7,465 nt of DNA from Candidatus Dadabacteria bacterium. GTDB lineage: Bacteria; J088. Shown piece by piece: positions 1-5,390 of this stretch (position 1 is its first letter; each line of letters opens with the position of its first letter). Below the pieces are notes generated by a model. The model searched no databases, had not been told where the DNA came from, and saw nothing but the letters and a program-made list of their open reading frames with translations. Location of the stretch: contig RFIY01000137.1 in the NCBI GenBank assembly GCA_003695505.1, positions 1 through 7,465 on the forward strand, read 5' to 3'. Both the position numbers and the translations under genes were made by a program.

Positions 1-259
1 GGCCCGGGAGGCGGGCAGCATTGCAGGACGTTGTGCCCGCACCGTTCTGTGTGGCGGTCAGCGCCTGTCCCCTCCCTGGACTCCGCGCAAGCCACCACCC
101 CTGTCACCCCGGAATTCGTCGTAGACGGATATCCGGGGTCCATTCGCGGCACGGCCCGGCTCGTCGGTTGCGGTACTCGTTCGTCGGGGCGCTTCTCGCG
201 GCTGGATCCCGGCTCGGGGCGACGAATGGGGTAATGAGGCCGGCGGGCTCGACGAGCGC
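1..259. other. Left-edge non-coding stretch, no supportable gene
   Basis: This stretch lies beyond the 3' end of the acyl-CoA synthetase gene. Two plus-strand frames stay open from the window edge to about 234 and 263. Their translations are Arg/Ser/Pro/Gly-rich, show no recognisable domain, and run through an imperfect inverted repeat, so I read them as chance openness in GC-rich DNA. The C-terminus of a gene starting left of the window cannot be excluded. There is no convincing hairpin plus T-tract just after the synthetase stop codon. The only short palindromic piece, around 241-260, has too small a loop and no T-run. Confidence 0.5.
98..240. repeat. Degenerate ~140-bp inverted repeat (REP/MITE-like)
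   Basis: The two ends are imperfect reverse complements. The reverse complement of 102-121 reads CGACGAATTCCGGGGTGACA, and 220-236 reads CGACGAATGGGGTAATG. Further in, the reverse complement of about 131-149 shares CGCG..TGGAYCCCGG with 197-212. The middle is unpaired. The layout resembles the interspersed intergenic repeats common in proteobacterial genomes, whose ends contain a TGGATCCCGG-type segment followed by a GACGAATG/ATGACG-type segment. Only one copy is in the window, so dispersed copies are inferred, not seen. Confidence 0.45.
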
Positions 260-1840
260 CTAGATCGCCCGATCGTGGCCTTCCCAGTAGCGGGCGCGCA
301 GCGCCTTTTTGTCAGGTTTCCCGACGGCTGTCAGTGGCAGCGCGTCGACGAATTCTACGGTCTTCGGCGTTTGCACCGAGCCTTTGGCGTCCTTGACCTG
401 TTGTTGGATCTCGGCGGCAAGCTCATCGGACGGCTCGTGCCCGGGGCGTAATACGATCACGGCACGGACTTCTTCTCCCCACTTTTCGCTCGGCGTTCCG
501 ATCACGGCGACCTGCGCCACGGCCGGATGCGCCGCGATGATGTCTTCGACTTCTCGGGGATAGACGTTGAACCCACCGCTGACGATCATGTCCTTGGTAC
601 GGTCGACGATGTACAGGAAGCCATCGTCGTCAAAACGCCCGACGTCGCCCGTGTGTAGCCAGTCGCCCTTCAGGGTTTCGGCGGTCTGCTCCGGAAGGTT
701 ATGGTATCCGGCCATGACCAGTGGCCCACGGATACAAATTTCGCCGGCTTCGCCGTGTGGCACCGGATTCAGTTCGTCATCGAGCAGGGCGACCTTGATC
801 CAGGGTGATGGTCGGCCGCAGGCGGACAGGCGTTCCGGTTTGTTGAGGTCGTGCTCCTTGCGGCGCATACTCGCGATCACCATCGGGGCTTCCGACTGAC
901 CGAAGAACTGGAAAAAGATGTGTCCCCACTGGCGGATGCCGTCGGCAAGCCGTGTTGGATTCATGGGCGCCGCGCCGTAGAAGAGGGTCTGCAGGCTCGA
1001 CATGTCTGCGGTTTTTGCGCGCGGATGATCAAGCAGGACGTAGATCATCACCGGCACCAGCATCGTCGCGGTGATCTTGTGCTGTTCGACCATGTCGAAG
1101 AAGCCGTCGGGAGAAAACTTCTGCATGACGTAGATGCATCCACCGCGCTGCAGGGCTGGCACAAAGAATGCGGCGCCGGCGTGTGACAGCGGCGTCGCGA
1201 TCAGGATCCGCAGCGGATCGGGCCACTCCCAGTCGGCCATTTGCGTCATCGTCATCCAGGCCGAGGCGCGGTAGGGTTGCAGCACGCCTTTGGGGCGGCC
1301 GGTCGTACCGCCGGTGTAGACGATCGAGCCGATATCGTCAGGCGCGACATCCGGTGGCGTCAGCGGCTGCGGTTCGAATCCGGCCGCGAGCGCGGTGTAG
1401 TCCTGCCCGGCCGTCGTCGGGCCAAAAGCGAGCAGGTGCTTCAGTGTCGGACAGCGCCGACGCAGTTCAGTCGCCAGTTCCTCGAATGCCGTGGGATCAT
1501 AGACCAGCGCCTCAATGCCGGCATCGTCGATGATGTAGGCGTGGTCGTCAATCGATCCCAATGGGTGCAGTGTCGTGCCGCAGCAGCCGGAGATCTGCAT
1601 CGCAGCAATGTTGTAGAGAACCTCGGGACGATTCGCGGAGATCACCGCAACACGCGAACCCTTGCCCAGTCCAACGCTGTGCAGCGCCTGCACGAAACGA
1701 CTGGTCTGTTCGCGTACTTCACGGTAGCTCGCCACCGTGTCGCCCAGATGCAGGCAGGGCTCGTCGTTGTAGCGATTCAGCCCGTCGATGATCAGATGGG
1801 GCAGCAGTGGGAGGTCGGTCAACGGGTGGGGCGCAGCCAT
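260..1840 (-). CDS. AMP-forming acyl-CoA synthetase/ligase (ANL superfamily, FadD-like)
   Basis: A 526-residue cytosolic enzyme expected to activate a carboxylic acid with ATP to the acyl-adenylate and then to the CoA thioester. Motifs are complete and in order. The ATP-binding loop YTGGTTGRPKGV is at 175-186 and GQSE of the A5 motif at 314-317, preceded by Phe-Phe where many members have Tyr-Gly. The ribose-binding Asp of HTGDVGR is D399, and the hinge region is DRTKDMIVSGGFNVYP (413-428). The C-terminal A10 lysine is K508 in PLTAVGKPDKKALR. Length is typical. The frame stays open for 366 more codons upstream, but family homology begins at this ATG. A GGAG lies only 3 nt upstream and a GAAAGG 10 nt upstream; an alternative ATG at 1924 would add 28 unconserved residues and run into the palindrome at 1930-1943. 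The acid substrate (fatty, aromatic or other) cannot be read from sequence. It stands alone, divergent from the glycosylase gene. Confidence 0.93.
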   Translation of the reverse strand: MAAPHPLTDLPLLPHLIIDGLNRYNDEPCLHLGDTVASYREVREQTSRFVQALHSVGLGKGSRVAVISANRPEVLYNIAAMQISGCCGTTLHPLGSIDDHAYIIDDAGIEALVYDPTAFEELATELRRRCPTLKHLLAFGPTTAGQDYTALAAGFEPQPLTPPDVAPDDIGSIVYTGGTTGRPKGVLQPYRASAWMTMTQMADWEWPDPLRILIATPLSHAGAAFFVPALQRGGCIYVMQKFSPDGFFDMVEQHKITATMLVPVMIYVLLDHPRAKTADMSSLQTLFYGAAPMNPTRLADGIRQWGHIFFQFFGQSEAPMVIASMRRKEHDLNKPERLSACGRPSPWIKVALLDDELNPVPHGEAGEICIRGPLVMAGYHNLPEQTAETLKGDWLHTGDVGRFDDDGFLYIVDRTKDMIVSGGFNVYPREVEDIIAAHPAVAQVAVIGTPSEKWGEEVRAVIVLRPGHEPSDELAAEIQQQVKDAKGSVQTPKTVEFVDALPLTAVGKPDKKALRARYWEGHDRAI

Positions 1841-1892
1841 GGTCTCCAGGCCTTTCGGGCGAGCGAATAGCGTCGAAAGTGAAACACGTTCT

Positions 1893-1898
1893 ATTTTA
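1893..1898 (-). promoter_or_regulatory. Possible -10 element for the acyl-CoA synthetase gene
   Basis: On the minus strand the hexamer TAAAAT (5/6 to TATAAT) lies 52 nt upstream of the synthetase ATG, in the most AT-rich patch there. The hexamer 17 bp further upstream (about 1916-1921) does not resemble TTGACA, so this would be a weak or activator-dependent promoter. The palindrome at 1930-1943 lies just upstream of the missing -35, where such a regulator could bind. This is inference from position only. Confidence 0.25.
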
Positions 1899-1929
1899 GG
1901 CGAGTCCCCCACCGGGTGCCGCATCGGAG

Positions 1930-1943
1930 TGAACAGTCGTTCA
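1930..1943. promoter_or_regulatory. Perfect 14-bp palindrome TGAAC-AGTC-GTTCA, candidate operator
   Basis: TGAACAGTCGTTCA has perfect 5-bp arms around a 4-bp centre. It sits 89 bp upstream of the acyl-CoA synthetase start and just downstream of the hairpin/T-tract at 1952-2041. Operators of this size are typical of TetR-type regulators, several of which control acyl-CoA metabolism genes. The core GAAC-N4-GTTC also has the form of the LexA (SOS) box known from Gram-positive bacteria. It is 237 bp from the glycosylase start, so an SOS role for that gene is less likely. The regulator is not in the window. Confidence 0.35.
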
Positions 1944-1951
1944 GCAGGCAC

Positions 1952-2041
1952 AAAAAATGGGCCGCTTGCGGTCGATTGCGTGAAGCGAGGGGGATTGAAT
2001 GCGGTGGGGAGGTGCTTGTTGCGCAATCGTGCAAGCGGCCC
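1952..2041 (-). terminator. Rho-independent terminator: long GC-rich hairpin plus T6
   Basis: On the minus strand the base of the stem ends in GCAAGCGGCCC, followed by ATTTTTTG (1958-1951). Pairing is 11 bp at the base plus 8 bp above a small internal loop, 19 bp in all, around a 41-nt loop. The loop is unusually long for a plain terminator, consistent with the hairpin being the body of a small RNA. The plus strand has no T-run at the other end (2042 onward), so it is directional and would stop leftward transcription before the synthetase gene. Confidence 0.65.
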
Positions 2042-2053
2042 TGCGGTGGGGAG
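2000..2053 (-). repeat. Two identical 12-nt CU-rich motifs, 42 bp apart
   Basis: CTCCCCACCGCA (minus strand) occurs at 2011-2000 and again at 2053-2042. In the predicted RNA one copy is the free 5' end and the other lies in the hairpin loop, so both would be exposed while the sequence between forms the 5' half of the stem. The core CUCCCC is complementary to GGGGAG-type ribosome binding sites. Duplication of the unpaired motif but not of the stem suggests selection on it as a pairing site. Confidence 0.6.
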
Positions 2054-2057
2054 TGAT

Positions 2058-2073
2058 TTCAGGATAACCTGAA
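2058..2073. promoter_or_regulatory. Perfect 16-bp palindrome TTCAGG-ATAA-CCTGAA over the sRNA promoter
   Basis: TTCAGGATAACCTGAA has perfect 6-bp arms and a 4-bp centre. It fully covers the -10 hexamer (2066-2061) of the minus-strand promoter, the classic position for a repressor operator. Its centre-to-centre distance from the -35 argues against an activator. I do not recognise the consensus of a specific regulator and none is encoded in the window. It could also affect the glycosylase gene, whose start is 107 bp away. Confidence 0.45.
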
Positions 2074-2089
2074 GGAAGTTGCGTGTCAA
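2061..2089 (-). promoter_or_regulatory. Near-consensus sigma-70 promoter driving the candidate sRNA
   Basis: On the minus strand TTGACA (2089-2084, 6/6) and TATCCT (2066-2061, 4/6 including the three most conserved bases) are separated by exactly 17 bp. The expected start is the A near 2054, about 13 nt before the hairpin. It is the best sigma-70 match I found in the window. It points away from the glycosylase gene and towards the terminator hairpin and the synthetase gene. Confidence 0.6.
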
Positions 2090-2179
2090 GTCGGCGGGCT
2101 CTCGGCAAAAAGTGTTTGTCACGAGTCGCCCGTCCGCTCGCGCAGGGCTTATGAATACGTCGAAAAAATAGGGGTAACA

Positions 2180-2899
2180 ATGTTTGTAAATAGTCGTGAT
2201 GCGATTGCTGTTGCAACCGAATTGCGCGATGCAACGCGGCACCTGGCGTTCGGTGGCGACGTCGCGATGGTGTACCATCCCCTCGACTACGCCTGGCGGG
2301 TGCACCAGCAATGGCTGGAACGTTATGGTCAGGGACGCAAGCGTGTCCTGTTGATCGGCATGAATCCGGGGCCGTTCGGCATGGCGCAGACCGGCATTCC
2401 GTTTGGCGCGGTCAACCATGTGCGGGACTGGATGGGACTCGACGCACCGATCGACCAGCCGGGCGAGATGCACCCCAAACGGCCGATTACCGGTTGGGCG
2501 ACGACCCGCATCGAGGTCAGCGGCGATCGCCTCTGGACCTGGGCCGCGGCGCGGTTCGGTACGGCCGAACGTTTCTTTGCGGAGTTTTTCGTGATCAACT
2601 ACTGCCCCCTCTGTTTTCTGGGCGAGACCGGTCGCAATTTGACACCCGACAAACTGCCGGCGGCCGAGCGCGAGCCGCTGCAGGCGATCTGCGATGATGC
2701 ACTGGGCGCGTTCGTGCGCGTCTATCAGCCGGAATGGGTGCTTGGCGTCGGCAAGTTCGCGGCAAATCGGATTCGCGCGGCGATCACGGACGACGTGAGA
2801 ATCGGCACCGTGCTGCATCCCAGTCCCGCGAGCCCCGCGGCCAACCGCGGCTGGGCCGAAGCGGCCGAGCGGCAATTGCAGGAGCAGGGGGTGATCTGA
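2180..2899 (+). CDS. smug1: SMUG1-family uracil-DNA glycosylase
   Basis: A 239-residue base-excision-repair enzyme expected to remove uracil, and possibly oxidised pyrimidines such as 5-hydroxymethyluracil, from DNA. The SMUG signatures are clear. GMNPGPFGMAQTGIPFG is at 60-76 with the catalytic-loop Asn62. FVINYCPL (137-144) places Asn140 at the uracil-recognition position. GRNLTPDKLP is at 151-160, and HPSPASPAANRGW at 213-225 gives the His213 motif and DNA-intercalating segment. Along its length it follows human SMUG1 block for block (LRFSG.. / YAW / QG / HPKRP), minus the eukaryotic N-terminal extension. AGGGG lies 5 nt before the ATG, which supports this start. The family is uncommon in bacteria, where Ung-type enzymes dominate. 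The gene is divergent from the synthetase and converges on the lipoprotein gene. No clear promoter is visible: a TATGAA at 2150-2155 lacks a -35. No signal peptide, so cytosolic. Confidence 0.95.
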   Translation: MFVNSRDAIAVATELRDATRHLAFGGDVAMVYHPLDYAWRVHQQWLERYGQGRKRVLLIGMNPGPFGMAQTGIPFGAVNHVRDWMGLDAPIDQPGEMHPKRPITGWATTRIEVSGDRLWTWAAARFGTAERFFAEFFVINYCPLCFLGETGRNLTPDKLPAAEREPLQAICDDALGAFVRVYQPEWVLGVGKFAANRIRAAITDDVRIGTVLHPSPASPAANRGWAEAAERQLQEQGVI

Positions 2900-2906
2900 C
2901 AGGGGA

Positions 2907-3863
2907 TCATCGCGGGACGGCCTCGAATTGCCAGTCATCCCAGCAGACCGACAGCGATGTGCCCAGGTCGTGCAGTCCGTTGATCAGTTCGGCGGACGTG
3001 TAGAGTTTGAACGGATTGAGGTGTGTCAGGCCGTCGGGGTTCGCGTCGTCGGGGTGATGGGTCCAGTTGGTGACATCAAGCAGTGTTGCCGCCGCCGGCT
3101 CGATCCGTCGCACGACGAATCGCCCGGTTGAGGCATTGCCTTCGACGAATTCCAGTTCGAGCGCGGTCCACGTTTCGACGGCAATCGGCTGATCGGTTGC
3201 GATAACTTCCCAGACGTTTTCCCATCGTCCGTCCGTATACGTCTGTCCGTGTGCGCCAAGCACGAGTTCGTGGCGGTCGGGATCCTGACGGATCAGATTC
3301 ACGCTGATGCGAAACGGCCACGGGTCGTCGGTCCAGTTCGGATTGTTCCAGAGCTCGAACAGCGTCAGCCAGTCGAAGGTCACGTTGGCATCGCGCAGCT
3401 CGCTGAAGCCGTCGCCAAGGTAGAGGCGGATGCGCTGGCTGAACCGCGAAAACCCGAAGGTGTCATAGAGATTGGCCTGGACGCGCCCTTTTTGTCCGCC
3501 GACGTTGGGTTCGCGCAGTTCGAAGCAGATCGTGCGGTTTCCGCGTTGAACCGGATCGTCTGTCAGCCAGGCGCGCCGCTGCTGATCGGTGCCGCCCTGA
3601 AACTGAATCGTCACCCGCTGCGCGCCAGTCGCCGCCTCGAGATCCTGCGCCCAGTCGAACCCGGACTGGAGATCCGTTCCTGAAAGCACCAGCGATCCGC
3701 TGCGATCCAGCAGGGCGGTGTTCGGCTCGAACCCGCTTGCGATAACCGGGCCCGCGTCAACGCCAATGTCCTGAGATGCGGCGTCTAGTGTGTTGCAGCC
3801 GCAGCAGACCAGCAGCGCCAGTGTCAGCCCGCGCAAGCAGCGATCAGCTTGCGTAGCGTGCAA
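2907..3863 (-). CDS. Predicted lipoprotein with beta-sandwich (polysaccharide-lyase/ConA-like) fold, function unknown
   Basis: A 318-residue exported protein of unknown role, last in the operon. I chose a TTG start (3863) because GGAAGG (3874-3869) lies 5 nt upstream; no ATG exists near the signal peptide. The N-terminus then reads basic (R8, R11), hydrophobic LTLALLV (13-19), then CCGC. Cys23 after Gly22 is the best lipidation site, though C20-C21 at -3/-2 make the lipobox atypical. Asn24 would favour outer-membrane sorting in Gram-negatives. The mature part is rich in Trp, Asp and alternating beta patterns (RIRLYLG, FRISVNLI, ALELEFVEG, GRFVVRR). It ends with FKLYTSAELINGL (285-297) and VCWDDWQFE (307-315), which recalls secreted concanavalin-A-like proteins and alginate/glucuronan-lyase relatives. 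I see no definite catalytic residues, so a binding role is equally possible. It overlaps the preceding gene by 20 bp. Another TTG (3836) and a GTG (3869) are less likely starts. Confidence 0.72.
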   Translation of the reverse strand: MHATQADRCLRGLTLALLVCCGCNTLDAASQDIGVDAGPVIASGFEPNTALLDRSGSLVLSGTDLQSGFDWAQDLEAATGAQRVTIQFQGGTDQQRRAWLTDDPVQRGNRTICFELREPNVGGQKGRVQANLYDTFGFSRFSQRIRLYLGDGFSELRDANVTFDWLTLFELWNNPNWTDDPWPFRISVNLIRQDPDRHELVLGAHGQTYTDGRWENVWEVIATDQPIAVETWTALELEFVEGNASTGRFVVRRIEPAAATLLDVTNWTHHPDDANPDGLTHLNPFKLYTSAELINGLHDLGTSLSVCWDDWQFEAVPR

Positions 3864-4461
3864 GTACACCTTCCAGTGCCTGTTCGACGGCGTCAAGCGG
3901 TGTGAATCCCATCGCGACCAGACGCGGCCGCTCGCCGCAGTCAGCGAGTAGTGTTGGAAAACTCTGGATGCCCAGGCCGCGTGCGTATTCGAAGTCGGCC
4001 AGCATCGCCCGCTCACTCTCCGGGGCGTGGACCGCCGCCATCAGTTCGTCCGGGTCGATGTCACATTCGTTGGCGACGGTTTCCCAGGTCGACTGTGCAG
4101 TCGGGTCCAGGCCCTCGGCGTAGAAGGCAATCTGCAGTCGGTCGAGCCATGCAAGCGCGCGATCCGGCGCAATCTGGCGGGCAGCGTGCCAGGCACGACT
4201 CGGCCTGGCGGTGTCATAGACGAACGCCGGGTGTCGCTCGAAGAAGTCGGTGCGCACGGGGCGGCCACTTCGTTCGCCGACCTGATGCCAGTGGTGCACG
4301 ACCGCGGCGGCCATCTCTGGCGCCATGGCCTGTCGGGTAAACGGGCGCAGTCCGCCGGTAACGACGCGGACATCGTGCCGTTCGTCCAGAACTCGGACCA
4401 CCGGGCCGAACGCGTAACACCACGAGCACATCGGGTCGGTGATATAGATCAGACGTGCCAT
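3844..4461 (-). CDS. DsbA-family thioredoxin-fold protein (COG3531-like predicted disulfide isomerase)
   Basis: A 205-residue protein with the thioredoxin-fold active site near its N-terminus. RLIYITDPMCSWCYAFGP (3-20) puts the redox pair at Cys12 and Cys15 after the first strand. A helical insertion follows, and GIQSFPTLL (164-172) supplies the cis-proline Pro169 facing the CxxC. Two further cysteines are at 133 and 175. There is no signal peptide or membrane segment, so it should be cytosolic, unlike periplasmic DsbA. Related proteins are annotated as predicted protein-disulfide isomerases or FrnE-like, mostly without a known substrate. The ATG is 8 bp after the argB stop with no good Shine-Dalgarno, suggesting coupled translation. 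The gene overlaps the following lipoprotein gene by 20 bp. A glutathione-dependent isomerase/transferase role is an alternative. Confidence 0.85.
   Translation of the reverse strand: MARLIYITDPMCSWCYAFGPVVRVLDERHDVRVVTGGLRPFTRQAMAPEMAAAVVHHWHQVGERSGRPVRTDFFERHPAFVYDTARPSRAWHAARQIAPDRALAWLDRLQIAFYAEGLDPTAQSTWETVANECDIDPDELMAAVHAPESERAMLADFEYARGLGIQSFPTLLADCGERPRLVAMGFTPLDAVEQALEGVLARYAS
3869..3874 (-). promoter_or_regulatory. RBS (GGAAGG) that decides the lipoprotein TTG start
   Basis: On the minus strand GGAAGG is followed by TGTAC and then TTG at 3863-3861. It lies inside the 3' end of the thioredoxin-fold gene, so ribosomes finishing that gene at 3844 could reinitiate here. The GTG at 3869 has no space for its own RBS, and the TTG at 3836 has only a weak purine stretch upstream. 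Confidence 0.5.
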
Positions 4462-4469
4462 GGGGACGT

Positions 4470-5390
4470 TCAGTCCGGCGTACGGACGCGCGTTTCGGAT
4501 GTGGCTGTCAACATGGTGCCGATGCCCTCATCCGTGAACAGCTCCAGCAGCACCGCATTGGGCACGCGACCGTCCAGAATATGAACGCTGCCGACGCCGT
4601 CTTCGATGGCATCGATCGCGGACTGCAATTTGGGAATCATGCCGCCGGTCGCGCTGCCATCCGTGATCCAGCCGGCCGCGTCGTTGGCGGACGCACTCTG
4701 GATCAACTGTTCGCCGACGCGCACTCCCTCGACGTCGGTCAGCAGAATCAGTTTCTCGGCACGGAGCGCCCCGGCGATCGCCCCGGCGACGGCATCGGCG
4801 TTGATATTGAGGGTTTCGCCGTCGGACGAGCGGCCCACGGGTGCAATGACGGCGACGAATCCGGCACGTTCCACAGCTTCGATCACGGTCGGGTCGACCG
4901 CTTCGACCTCGCCGACCTTGCCCAGGTCGATCAGCTCTGGTGGTTGGCTGCCGCTGGTGCCCACCGAGATTCGTTTCCGCTTCGCCTCGATCAGTGCACC
5001 GTCCTTGCCCGACAGCCCGACACAGCGGCCTCCCGACGTCTGGATCAGGTTGACGATTTCTTTGTTGACGCGCCCGACCAGAACCATTTCGACGACGTCC
5101 ATCGTGGCCTCATCCGTGACCCGGTGGCCCTGAACGAATTGCGACTCGATCTGAAGGCGATCCAGCAGCTCGCCGATCTGGGGGCCACCGCCGTGTACGA
5201 TGACCGGATTGATGCCGACATGCTTGAGCAGCACGACGTCACGGGCAAAACTGGCCTTCAGTTCCGGATCGACCATGGCGTGCCCGCCATACTTGATGAC
5301 GATCGTGCGTCCGGAAAACTTCTGAATGTACGGCAGGGCTTCGTGCAGGATTTCGGCGCGTCTGCGGGCCTGGTCACGGGCGGTGGTCAT
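4470..5390 (-). CDS. argB: Acetylglutamate kinase (N-acetyl-L-glutamate 5-phosphotransferase)
   Basis: A 306-residue cytosolic amino-acid kinase catalysing the second step of arginine biosynthesis: ATP phosphorylates N-acetylglutamate. Visible landmarks: VIKYGGHAM with Lys33 (transition-state lysine, E. coli K8), HGGGP (66-70), Arg90 in [15 protein letters not shown] (substrate carboxylate), NINAD (195-199) with Asn195 and Asp199, LLTDVEGV (216-223), and Lys254 in GGMIPK. The ~25-residue N-terminal helix before the first strand ([15 protein letters not shown]) and the [13 protein letters not shown] tail are hallmarks of the hexameric, arginine-feedback-inhibited class. The protein is therefore probably regulated by arginine, unlike the shorter E. 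coli enzyme. The ATG has a strong GGAGG 7 nt upstream and overlaps the preceding ATPase stop as ATGA. Its position inside a peptide-transporter operon is unusual for argB. Confidence 0.97.
   Translation of the reverse strand: MTTARDQARRRAEILHEALPYIQKFSGRTIVIKYGGHAMVDPELKASFARDVVLLKHVGINPVIVHGGGPQIGELLDRLQIESQFVQGHRVTDEATMDVVEMVLVGRVNKEIVNLIQTSGGRCVGLSGKDGALIEAKRKRISVGTSGSQPPELIDLGKVGEVEAVDPTVIEAVERAGFVAVIAPVGRSSDGETLNINADAVAGAIAGALRAEKLILLTDVEGVRVGEQLIQSASANDAAGWITDGSATGGMIPKLQSAIDAIEDGVGSVHILDGRVPNAVLLELFTDEGIGTMLTATSETRVRTPD

Larger units (their letters stand above)
1952..2054 (-). ncRNA. Candidate small regulatory RNA (~103 nt) with CU-rich anti-SD motifs
   Basis: Predicted transcript on the minus strand from about 2054 (an A, 7 nt after the -10) to the T-run at 1957-1952. 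The first ~13 nt are unpaired and contain CUCCCCACCGCA. A long stem follows: 2041-2031 pairs with 1969-1959 (11 bp), then an asymmetric internal loop (2030 against 1972-1970), then 2029-2022 pairs with 1980-1973 (8 bp). The 41-nt loop (2021-1981) repeats CUCCCCACCGCA exactly and adds AAUCCCCCUCGC. The stem is followed immediately by A-UUUUUU. There is no ATG inside and no credible leader peptide. Exposed C-rich loops that pair with G-rich ribosome binding sites are known from several bacterial trans-acting sRNAs, so this form is suggestive. Alternatives are a leader attenuator for the synthetase gene, or a terminator for an unseen minus-strand transcript. I recognise no named RNA family. Expression is not shown. 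Confidence 0.6.

Noticed and set aside
178-189. DEAVSALD instead of DEPVSALD after the Walker B of the second ATPase (residue numbers within the protein at 5387-6367)
   Set aside because: This substitution is familiar among peptide-ABC ATPases and leaves the catalytic Glu and D-loop intact.
21-263. Short plus-strand open frames at the left edge (80 and 67 codons)
   Set aside because: No domain, biased composition, no convincing RBS, and both read through the inverted repeat.
1959-2041. Hairpin considered as an integron attC site or a mobile-element end
   Set aside because: There are no GTTRRRY/RYYYAAC core sites, no target duplications and no transposase or integrase nearby. The T6 run and upstream promoter explain it better as an RNA terminator structure.
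2116-2155. Possible plus-strand promoter for the glycosylase gene: TTGTCA (2116-2121) and TATGAA (2150-2155)
   Set aside because: The spacing is 28 bp, far from 16-18, and neither hexamer has a partner at the right distance.
2895-2915. Bidirectional terminator between the converging glycosylase and lipoprotein genes
   Set aside because: Only 7 bp separate the stops and I see no hairpin with a T-run on either side.
1841-2938. A 366-codon in-frame open extension upstream of the acyl-CoA synthetase, antisense to the glycosylase gene
   Set aside because: The synthetase homology begins at 1840. The extension runs antisense through a clear SMUG1 gene, a promoter, two palindromes and a terminator hairpin, and resembles no protein. 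It is a by-product of GC-rich codon use.
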